A DNA stretch of 64,000 bases from assembly GCA_963971305.1 (NCBI GenBank), contig CAXARO010000135.1, positions 34,075 to 98,074 of the forward strand, written 5' to 3'. The translations under genes and the position numbers were made by a program. The stretch's first letter is position 1. Each line of letters opens with the position of its first letter. Under the pieces are notes generated by a model that saw nothing but the letters and a program-made list of their open reading frames with translations, had not been told where the DNA came from and ran no database searches. Positions 37,001 to 49,000 of the stretch are shown here, piece by piece. Source of the DNA: Arcuatula senhousia (lineage: Eukaryota > Mollusca > Bivalvia > Mytilida > Mytilidae).

Positions 37001-40000
37001 TGTTATTTGGTAATAGACCTTCATCTAAATGGCCTTTTCATTGCGCTTTTGTCTATCAAGACGTGTATTAGCCATGCTTTTTTTAAAACAGACTGGCAGA
37101 TAACCTTTTCGGGGAAAACCAAACACGCCCTAAATTATTTTAGACCAATCAGCTTACAGGCGGGAATACCAGGTCAATGATCTACTATTATGTCAAAATA
37201 TGTTTATTTATATCAATTTTCTAATCATTCTTTCTATCATTATATGCGAGCGAAGCGAAGCTCACTATTGCACAGAGTCTGCCAATTTGCACGAGACTCA
37301 AAATACGATGGTTGAAAATAAATTCTGTCGCTACTCGGAATGCATTTAGAATTTACGAAAATACCGGGTCTCGCGTTAGCGAGATTCTTTATTTTCGCTT
37401 ATTTATTTACAAACGGTAACAAAACAAAACCTTTTCTTGTTGTTAATGACAATAACTTTCTCAATAAATAATAACTATCTAACGAACGAACACTAGTTGT
37501 TTTGTTTTTACAGAAATATGGCTTTCTCTCGCGAGAATTCGTGACCTTTTACCCATAGTGCATATATAGTCATGCGCAGAAAAATGGTGGGAGTTCTGTC
37601 AGGAATCAATTTTCGGAACTTTTCATAACATAGATTCATTAAAATAAAGTGATCAGCAACTGTTTTTCTACATATGTATGATAATTTGATCCTACCTGAT
37701 CTGAAATAAAATCCTAATCCATCCTTATCCTATGTGGTCCCTCAAACTGACAAAGTTAATTGAACATTTGGATAAGTCGTCATTTTCCACCAGGTTTCTA
37801 AATCAATTTTTTGCAGACAGTACTTGGCAATTGTAGATACGGGTATACAAAAAATATAACAAAACCTGGCAGAAGAGCGGTGACATTTTGGTGTCCTCTG
37901 CTTGTCGCGTGATATGATGTGACTGAAGGATCTATTAAGTTATGGATGATGTTGTCCGGGCCGCAAACCATATTTTTGCGTTTTACGGATAATACATTTT
38001 TTTTCAAATAAATTATTAAATTTTTATCCAAAAGTGGACCCTCTTAGCTCCAGCCGAGGATATTTTGACATTTTTTTCCAGATCCAATTAAGTTTAAACC
38101 TAGTTTTTGGTTGCACCTATTATATTGATTTTGTATCTTCGCGAACTTTTAGGGCAGAGCCATTATCATATTATCGATCTTTTGTAGTTTATTGAGTTTA
38201 ATAATGCAACTCAAGACTAGTACAGCTACGGCATTATAAGCAAATTCAATAAATATCCTTTATGTTTTTTTTTTTTGTTTTTTTTTCCTCCTGATATATT
38301 AAATTCCGTTCTATCAAAAAAGACAGTTGTGTTGTTTGATCAGCTTTTTTAATGATCATTATCTGTGTTGTTTTTCATTTAGCTAATTGCATTTCCTTTC
38401 TGACTTGCTTATTTTTTAAGTACTGTTCAATACGCAAATTATCGATTGATATCTAAGTTTCTGTTGCATTGTTTGTGAACGGGGGTAATAACCTGATTTC
38501 CCTAGAATTTATGATTATGTCTCTATCACTGTTAGTGAATTGATATTTACATCTTAATTTCCCTGCTAGTTTATATATATAAAGAGTCCGATATATATTG
38601 TGATTTCATTTGTCTGGTATCCCTTACTAGGCGGTAATATTTCATTATTGAATATTGATTTATTTGTCAATATTGTTTTCCAAGTTTCTCAGCTTTATGT
38701 AAGCCTTTAGATAGCGCTTTAAATTTTCATGTTATGAGTAATAGGAGGCTATATCCAATTTCTGCACACCGACTTATTAGATCACCAGGTGTTTCGAACA
38801 TCTATTTAGACCAATTATTACTCTTTTTTATTGACCGGGTTGGTCACGGGTCAATTATTTCGGGCTTCTTCGTTTAAATCTGACCTAAAAGATAGAGAAA
38901 TTTAAGCTCCGCCCAACCTTGTGAATAGAATAGAGTAATAGCTAATACTAATTGACCTTGGCCATGTTCATCATCAGGGACCAAGCCATAAAATACTGAT
39001 TTCATGTTAATATAGTATTCTTGTATGTCGTATATTATCTCATCTTTAACAGATAATGTTGCACTGACATTTTATTAAGGGTCCGACACCTTAGCGATCT
39101 ATTATTATTATTTGTTTTAAGGATGATTTATTTTATTTTCAATATCCATCTCTTTCGGGTTCTTTTGTCGATGCTTGTCATCATAGGTTTTCTGTCAATA
39201 ATAGGTTTGCATCGTCATTTGTCATCTTTATAATCAATAGCTTCAGATGTTATGTGTTTCGTTAAAACGCATATTGTTCAGTCATTTTCTCTTTCATTGA
39301 TGAAATATGGTGTAACTTTATGTGATTTGGAAAGAGATATAATCTGTGCCTGATTGCATGGGTTATCTTGTCTATAAAATCCTTTGCGTGCATTTCTTTC
39401 TTTATTTTGTTTATGGTGGCGTAAGTTCAATGTTTCAAACTCTTTATCTCTTTCTTTCGTTGATATATTCCGTCCTGTCAAAAACGACAGTGATGTTGTT
39501 TTGTCGGCTAATCTAATGATCATTATTGTGTTGCTTTTCAATTTCCATTTCTGACTTGCTTATTTTTGTCAAGTACTGTTCAATACGCAAATTATTGATT
39601 AAATATCTAAGTTTCTGTTGCATTGTTTGCGAAGGGGGGTTTATAACCTGATTTTCCCAGAACGTATGATTATGTCACTATCACCGTTTGTGAATTGATA
39701 TTTACATCTTAATTTCCTTGCCAGCTCATCAGAGTCTGATATAATGTCTGGTATCCCTTGCTAAGCGCTATAATTTTATTATTGGATATTGATTTATTTG
39801 TAAATATTTTTTTTCCAATTTCTCAGCTATATGTAATCCTTTTTATAGCGCTTTTAATTTTCATTAGTAATTTGATAATAGACCTTGCTAAGGAACTTGG
39901 AAAACAATATTGACGGTAATATTAAAAGAACATTTGTTGACTGCCGCTTGTTTATTTGACCAGTACATGTAGTACAAACACATTTACATTTACTAGCATT

Positions 40001-43000
40001 GAAACTCAATTTTATCTTTCATATGGTGTTTCCCTTTCTAAAGGCATTTTGAAAGGTTTTCAATCAATTTTTATTAACATTTAATATGTTTCATAGATTT
40101 CAGTCCTGTCACGACTTGAATTCGCGTTAATGATTGTTAGTCCGTTGCTTGTATAATTATTTTTGTGTTTTATGAAGGCGGATTTAGAACCGGCGTGCCG
40201 TGTGCGCACCCTCCCGTTTGACAGACATGTTTGGTTAGGAACCGTTTGAAACAAGAGGTCCCGGAAGATTTTTTTAACTTGGGCGCCCTCCCATATGAAA
40301 ATTTCTGGATCCGCCATAGATGCTGTCTGTTTCTTTGTCCTATCCTCGATCATAGTGTTTATTAGTTTTGTTTTTGCCTTTTCGGAATTATAACATTCGG
40401 ATGCCCCATTGGAAACTCTACTTCATGAACTGTTCATAGACAACTGATTAAGATATTCAAGTCTCTGATTGTTTTGTTATAATTGCGGCGTATATTTGTC
40501 TTCATTAACAACATAAACCTCTGTATTGAAGAGCTCATGAGAATTGTTTGTTGTCTTATGTTATTTTATTGCAGGGCCACATGCACATTCAAAACATCAA
40601 ATATTCGCACCCCACTGCAAATAAGTTCACTTTACATTTTAAGTCTAATTAATTTGTAACAAGTAAAAAAATATATATGCCGGAACCAAGCCGGTTTCAT
40701 TTTGAGGAATGATTGTCACATTTAACCACTTTCTATCAAAATAAGTGTAAAGATATCTAGTTAAACTGCTTACAGTATAACCAGCTACCTCACCTCATTC
40801 GATCTTGTATATGAAGTGTGTAACAATAAATAAACTCTTCTAGCGGTAAACAAATTCTAATTTTTTGCAGTAAATATTCGTTGTAGAATAGTATTTCTAT
40901 AGTTTAGATTTCTTAATCACAGCTTAACATTGTATTCATTATTCAACGCACTCAATTATCATTTTAAATTCCGTATCGATATTGAGAAGAGGGTATATCT
41001 AAAACAAGGGAAACAAGTCTACTTTTTGCTAAATGTACTTTAAACTTAAGTAATTTTCGTAATGTTTGACAAATAAACATCCAAAGAACGATAATTCAAA
41101 TTTTATTACAGCACTTAGTGACGTAAGAAAGACAAAAGAAAGCATACCTTATGACGAGTTAAGTATCTAAAGTGAAACTTAACTTTATGTAATGTTCCTT
41201 ATCCGATTTTCTCTGTTATAAATTAACATGGTACTATTTGATTTGATACTGCAAAAACTGCTCCTGCAATATTATAGCACGTGCAAGGCCAATACAGCAT
41301 AAACCCGTATTGGCAGAGTTTAATCCGTATTGGCAAAGAACATCTTGTACGTTTTGTTTATTATTTGTTATTGGTCCTCGGCCAGCTGCATTGGCATTCG
41401 GCTCCGCCTCAGGCCAATACAGCAAACCTCGGACCAATAATACGGCCAATACAGAAATCATCAAGTAATAATATCATAGTATAACATATTTTACTGTACT
41501 ATTTATAGACCATTAGCTGTAAATGTAGCAACAATTATTATAATAATGGGGAAAGAAACAGAACTGATGGTGATTGTCAGCACATTTGGTCGATTCTCAA
41601 GGTAAAATATCTACATGTTAAATACCATCAAATTGTATAATATGCATAACACACTTTTCTTGTATTTTCTTAAGCTAGGAAGAAGCAAAGAGGTAAAATT
41701 GTGCGTTTGGATGTCAAAAGTCCCAAAGCGCATAGGAAAACCAAGTAAACACTAACGAGAACGCACGAAAAGTATAATCATAAAGATACTTAAAGACACC
41801 GCGAACTCAAGTCGTAACGATAGTAGATTCAGGTGCTCTGGAAGAGTAAGCAGTCTCTTCTTGCACACAATAACGTTGCTCATGGTTTATTCCGTGTCTC
41901 AAATGCGGTACAGAAGGACAAAAAAACCTATGACAAATCAACATCTGCACTCGTCTGAGAACCACAAAAGTAGTATCAACAGCAGATTATTAGGTCAAAT
42001 AATCGTATAGAATCTGATTTTCTAAACATGTGCATTAGAAGAATCAAACAGAGAAGTGATTTAGGCGTTTGACATAATTACATTTCCTTACCTGAAGGGT
42101 AATGTTAAATTTTGCCGTCACGTCGTTAACTCAGCATTGAAAATTCTAGGAACGTTTACAAAAGACCAGTTTTCATATGACCCCCTATAAGGGTTTTGTT
42201 CTTTGGTTTTGTCCCATAGAAAAACACTATGGCATATTGAGAAAAGCTGTTGGCTGCTAAAAAGTGTCTAACATATAAGTGCTTCTATTCTTAACCCCTT
42301 ATTACATGGTAAAATTTTAATAAGATGAATGTTTGTAAAAGCTGAGTAATGAGTGGTTCGTTCGGTAATTTGCGGTAATTCATTTGATGTATGTCGATCA
42401 TGAAGGTTTTGTCACGTACACTTATTCCACATCTCATTTTCCCCCAGAAACGCATTCCTTGTAACCTCCACCTTACGTTTTTCTGCATACTGTGGTTTAA
42501 ACATTTTTTTTGGATGGCTGAAAAAATGCCAGTTCATGGGGTTTTAATTTCATGGTTCTGAAGTTTGCAATATGCAAAGTAATGTAAAATTTCTTCTTTA
42601 GGGGAACATATCCTTCTTTGTCTTGTTGGGTCTAAATTTGATATAAATATCTCAAGTTTATATGGCATGACATGTATGAAATGTAACAACTTATTACATC
42701 AACATGCATTATAAATGATTCCAGGACCTAAGACTTATCATTAAGAAAAAATAAAACAAATCATCCTTTTTTATTGTCACACGAGTCTGTTCGGTTCAAT
42801 ATTACCTATTTGCAACGACTTCATCTTTAATGGTAGAGTGCATCTGAGGATTCTACAGAATGTTTGCTTAAAAATCCAAACGAAAAAACCAAACATCAGG
42901 AATACATAAAGGAAGCCAGAAAACTTTGTCAGAAGTTCTTACACTATCCAAGAAGTAAGTTCTTTAAATTAAAAATTTGTAATATGACTTACTAGCATTT

Positions 43001-46000
43001 CCGAATATTTAATAAACATGTACTTGTAAATTTCCATCAATTGGATTAAATGTACAACAAACTTTTAACTGACATTTATATATTCTAATTTTCCCCTACA
43101 ATTCAACGAAAAGAATACCGAAAGACAACAAGAGTAATACTGATCAAACTTAATTATAATTCGGTGGTTTGAACCATATTCCTTTTTGAAAGCACTTTAC
43201 TATTTTACCGTTTTACAACACATATTTTTAAAGTTGCATTTTCCTGAAAAATATTGGATATCATAATATCATAGATGTTGAAAAGAGCTTACCTTCTAAT
43301 GTTTTTTTCTTTCGATATAATCATACAAGATTTGTTACATACTTCCAAATATATTATCAACTTACAAAAGCGAAATTTAAACAATTTGTAGGCAAAATGA
43401 GCAGTCTGCGTCTAAGACAAATCCCACATTTGTTTTCCTAAAAGTAGTATTTTTCTGTTGCATTGTTTCGCAGATGAAGCTTGGCTAAAAGGTTCAAAAT
43501 TATCTAATTTTACAGGCAGTTTTAACCAATGTTAGCTTTATCATATTAATTTTGTTTCGTTCATTTTACTACGTCTTATGAAACTTTGGTATGACAAATT
43601 CTATACAGTCAAGATTTTGAACTTGAAAAACACAACCTAAACTTATTTATGTATTTGGTAGAGCACCTCTTATGAGTCTTGAAAGACGAAACACGCGTCA
43701 GGCGTAGCAAAGTTTATTGTCTGGAACTTTGTTGTCATTTGTATTAATGAAGGTTTAATTTATCCTCTACATATTACCTACCTATAATTCAGACAAATAT
43801 GTATTGACATATGAAATATTTATCATAAGGACTTACGGTACTTTCAAGGGGAGATGAAAATTATGACAGGCCGTAACCACTTTAATGAGAAAATCTTAAT
43901 TCAAGTTACTTAATCCTAGTTTACATGTAACTGAGCTTAATCTAGGATAAAGTAACATAAATCAAGATTAACCCAGCTAAATGTTAGTTACAGAAAAACC
44001 TCATTTTTTTGCTCAAATAAATGATAGATATTCAGTTAACCCTAGATAATGTTACTTTAACTAAGATTAAATAGTACTTTTAAAGGTTTGTCACTAAAAA
44101 AAAACACAGTTCATTCGTGTGTTTCGAGGGTTTTGATTTGCCAAAAGATAACCCATTTTTTCTTGCAGGAATTTTGGTTGGCTAGAACATAGCCCATTTT
44201 TACTGGAAACTTAATCTAAGATAAAGCTAGTTAAACGTGCCTTACAGAAAAACCTAGATCGTCTTAATTAAAACTTAATTTTTCTCATATGTCAAATTAA
44301 GCTTAGAAAAACTAAGATTAACTGAAAAATAAGCGAAAATCTTAGTTTGAGCAGTTTTTATCTAGCAAAAACTTGGTTTTTCTCAGCTAAATGATAGTTA
44401 AGTCAGTTAATCCTAGACAAAGCTCGGTTAATCTAGGATAACGATACTCTATCTAGGTTTTCCCATAATTGTGGCTGTGGTATGCCATAGATAATTTCGT
44501 TTTGGAATTTTGTTGGGGTATTTGTAGTTTTACTTTCAGTAAGTATTAAAAATTACATTTTAGTGACACAAATGAGTTTTTAGTACGTGTTTTGGATTTT
44601 AAACAAGTTTAAAATGTTGGGATACTTTGGGCTCTTAATGGGTCTTTTTAAGAGAGTGAGGGTTCGATCGCCTCGCTTTGTAACGAACCAATTGTAAAAT
44701 TTATAAATTGCATCAATCACTTGTCCCAAGGTGTCATTTAAATTTTTTGTAAATATTTTATGCACTATATGATAAGTCACCGATTTATAGAGGCATTATA
44801 ATTGTAAAATCTATTTGTTTATATCTGTTTCAGAAAATTATGGCAAGGAAAAAATTGACAAGGACAACAGTTATCAGGACCTACTAATATGGGCAATTTT
44901 TGCCAACAGACAAGATCTTGCATCATTATTTTGGCTGAAATGCGAAAACCAATTGGGTAAAACATTTATTTATTGATTAAACGGAAGTAAGGGTTAGTAG
45001 ACGTAAACATTCAATTCTGTAGGCTTATATCCTATTTAAAACGGGGTTTATGCCTAAAACACTGTTAATTTCAATGATGAAACGATTGACAATATGTCAT
45101 ATTAATACAACAGAGAATGGTAAACTTTCGTTCGAGTCATCGATAGCTTTATGGTAAATTACGTGAAAAGTTGAGAGAAAGATTGCGGATTTTAATCTAG
45201 GCATAAAAAAATTGTTAAAAAACTGTTTAACTGTTTTTTCTTAAAAAAACATTAATTTTGTACAACGTTTAAGTCAAAACATTTCATTACTGACTGTCAT
45301 ATATTATACGAAAGCCATCCAATATCACGTATAATGACGTCCAAATATTTATCGGAAAAATGAAAAATGAAAATACTGTATTAACATAAGCGTGGCGTCA
45401 CGACTGTGTTTGAACAAACTAAATCTTTAGCGTTTGAATTGATTTCAAATTGGCAATTTAAGGACAGCATTGATATTGTTCATAACAGTCCTGCCAGAAG
45501 TACAGACTGTAAGATTTTTAAAATAATACGTTATTGAAACTTTAGACCACCTTATCAAATGAATTTAGGAATATTAGAAATATTATATCTTATTTGAATT
45601 CTAATTTTCTTCTTATATACCCCAGACATAGGTTGGTCCGAGTGATAATTTGAGTTGTTATACGGCTCATATAGGTTTTACTGTACTACATGTATGTTCT
45701 TTATACTGTGATTGTCATGAATCGAATAAAATATGACTATATGTGTTGATTGTTTTAAAAACTATTTTCTCCAAAGTAAATGATATTTCACATCGTTTTA
45801 CATTTTACGTGTGTTTAAAGAGGGTTGTTAATTAAAAGTAAGAGTAAACAATATTATCTGGCGATAGATGTCCATTTTTAGATTAAGAAATAATCATTGC
45901 CAATGGAAAATTACACACTTTATATGTATATGATAAACGCAATGACTTTTCTTTCCCAATTGTCAATTTTACTTTCCTTGAAGGCGATGTACCTTTTGCT

Positions 46001-49000
46001 CCCTCTTACGAAGTGTACATTTCACGGCTAGTCAGATATGCTCGAATTTATAGTCGTGTTTCTGATTTGAATGACAAAAACTGTTTTATTATAGAAAAAA
46101 TACTAAAACAAGGTTGTCGATACCACAAATTAGCCAAATCCTTATTTATTCGGTCATAATATGGGTATCTTAATTGTAAAGTTTTGATTGTAAAACGAAT
46201 ATCACATCCTGAGTTTAATGGTTATGTAGTTTATAAGGCACGGAATTTAAAACAAAAGGAAGGATATATGTTGGAAGTTATCTTTAAATTTGGTGTTTTT
46301 TGGGGTAGAAATATTAATAATTTGATGGTTACTTTAAACCTTTCATTTTTTTATTGTTTTTTTTTAAACAAAACAGCGATCCGATGTGTAGGTTTTGTGT
46401 AATGATATAACACTAAATCAGTAGTTGACGCTTCTGAATCAGTAAATAAATGTTTCTTAACTAGCTGTCAGTAACTGCAAGTGTTCTCAGGTGAGTTCCT
46501 TTACGTCTTGTTGTTCTCGTAATACTTTTGTCACAGATTCTCTCTTTGTGAATTGAACTTTTATCGATTTGATTTTGAAAGTGTATTATTTTCGTGTTTT
46601 AAACAAGATTAACAATAGTGGGAAGGTTTGGTAAAAAAAAACTAGTTTAACCCCGCCACATTTTATATGTGCCTGTCCTAAGTCAGAATTCTTTGTCAAA
46701 GTTTTTTTTTGTCCCTGTCAACTATCCGTTGTGTTCTATGTTCAAAAATGTGTCTTTCGTTGATAATTTAGGGATTTGCTTGAATCTAATGTATTGTATT
46801 CTAAGTCTTTGGCCAATGCAAGACATAAACATCGACTTCTGGTCATGTTGAAGACTGTTGGCTGTTTTCCATTGTGCGTTTTTTAAATGCCGTTTCTTTA
46901 TGCTGGTTGTGTCGCCTACACTCACACCACATCTCTTTATCGTCTAATACCTTTAGTAAGAACTAGAAAGCTTTTGTTTTTAAATTCAAATTTTATTTTC
47001 CAAACAATCCCTAAATTCTATTTTTGATATTATGTTATACATTGTACATATATTCTATGCCATTATTACTGCGATGAGGTAAAAAAACTTGCTGAAATCC
47101 ATATGATGATCCAAATTGGAATGACTGTTCTCTGTCTATGTGCTCTATTAAAACATTATATCTTCAACAGAAACTGCCGTTTTAGCAAGTTGTGTTCTGA
47201 AACAAATGGCGGCAAAAGCTAAAGACGGAAAAGACCAGGCATTGTTCAACTCTATCAAAGAACACTCAGAGTATGTAAATAAATCTATTACCTTTGATCG
47301 AGTTATTAATTGGATTTTTTCAGGGAAGAAATGAGTTGGATTAGGGACCGACCATTTAACTTGAAAGGGGGGGCCTTGGTTTTTTCCTAAAAAATATTCT
47401 GAAAATTATTTTTGATGAAAAAAATATTTTGGCAGCTGAAGGTAAGAAAAAAAAATATTCTGAAGAAGGATTTCTGCTAAAGAAAAATAATGCTGATAAT
47501 GAAAAAAATATTCTGTCGCGACGCCTTTCAAAAATAAATATTTTGTCCGCGCTGTGCGCAGAAAAAAAATTTCTGATCAAAACAAAAAACCAAGCCCCCC
47601 CCCCCTTCAAGTTAAATGGTCCGTCCCTTAAATGAAAAAAAATAATAATAAAAATATAATAATAAAGCTTCAAATTAAGACGAACACTTAAACGATTGCA
47701 AAGAATTCTTAATTCTTGGTCTATTTTTGTTTTGTTTAGTCCCAGTATTAAATCAACATTCCTACTTTGGATTAGAAATTATGAACCACCAAATCAAAAT
47801 CAAATTTGGGCTATTCTATAATAATTATTAGGCACAGGATACGGTTACGGCAAATTTGGGCAAAACCGTAACAATAAGAAATTCTTATTGTTACGGCAAA
47901 GACGAAAATCGGGAACGGATGACGGGACGGAGACCGAATCATTTACGACCGTAACAATAAGAAATTTCTTATTGTTACGGCACTTATTATTACGGCAAAT
48001 ATATATAGGTCCATATAACGACGATATGAAATAAAGAGTTTATTAATTTATACAATCCAAGCAGGTAAAAAATTCTAATAATCTAAATTTAACTCAAAGT
48101 TATTCTGATAACTTATTGTACATGCAACACAACCAATAAGTGGATTTCGGGTTTTGTATTTCTGGTGAAAGCATTCAAGGCATCCATCACAGACAATAAC
48201 AAGTTGTACGTCTACATCTATCTTGAGTTTTAAAGCATGGTCTATGATTTAATTTTTTTCCCAAAACCGAAAATTTTGATCCGGTCCGTCCATTGTTTAC
48301 AATTTAAAAGTATTAAATAATTTTTAAGAACATAGGAGTTTATGCAGAAGAGATCGAGTTCTCTTTAGCCGGGGCACTCACTTCGGCAAACAATTTTATT
48401 CAACAAAGAGAAGAGCCCGGAGAATGTTTTCTTATACCAACTACCGATGAGCTGAATTTTTTCGTTTATTCTTTTATTGTCACTTAATTCAATTATTATT
48501 AATAATAGCGAAAGAAGTTAACTATAAAATATCTAATTATCTATGGTAAATATCATTATGCCAATTTTATCGTCCATGCCGTAAGAATAAGTGCCGTAAT
48601 AATAAGAATATTCTTATTGTTACGGTCATAAATGATTCGGTGTCCGTCCCGTCATCCGTTCCCGATATTCGTCTTTGCCGTAACAATAAGAATTTCTTAT
48701 TGTTACGGTTTTGCCGTAATCGTATCCTGTGCCTAATTATTATGGCTTGTATGGTAAAACTAACCCACATTTTGAATAAGTTATTTTTTAATTATTGAAA
48801 TTATGTTGCGTTTTGTTACATGTAGTCTTGCGTATATATCACATCAGTGTTGTAAATGCTAGTATGATATTAAATGATGTTTCTGAATTGTGTGTTTATT
48901 AGGTACTGATACCTGCAGGTATTGATAATTTGAATTTCATGTTAATTTAACGCCTAGTCAGATGTGACTAATTTCATGTATGTTAACCAATCCATTATAT

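Larger units (their letters stand above)
35138..39915 (+). repeat. Complex of four related repeat units with insertions
   Basis: Unit landmarks (CTTGCTAAGCG- or CTTACTAGGCG-like site, ATGATTATGTCACTATC, GTTTCTGTTGCATTGTTTG) recur at about 36.0, 36.78, 38.5 and 39.65 kb; the first two are near-identical, 773 bp apart. A header (TAATAGGAGGCTATATCCAA) occurs at 35139 and about 38739. An R5 tail copy lies at 35283-35500. The T-rich frames of 108 and 140 codons here break between copies, so I do not call them genes. Confidence 0.6.

Noticed and set aside
35685..37180. Hydrophobic frames of 108 and 140 codons that look like membrane proteins.
   Set aside because: They lie in T-rich repeat units, and one base change shifts the frame between near-identical copies.
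39722..39760. Minus-strand CTGATGA followed 9 nt later by GAAA, resembling a hammerhead core.
   Set aside because: The 9 nt between the boxes cannot form stem II, and no stem I or III is present; the sister units at 36.09 and 36.87 kb do not keep the box.
46669..46925. Overlapping frames of 60 and 67 codons on opposite strands.
   Set aside because: Both lie within an R3 tail copy and are not conserved among copies.
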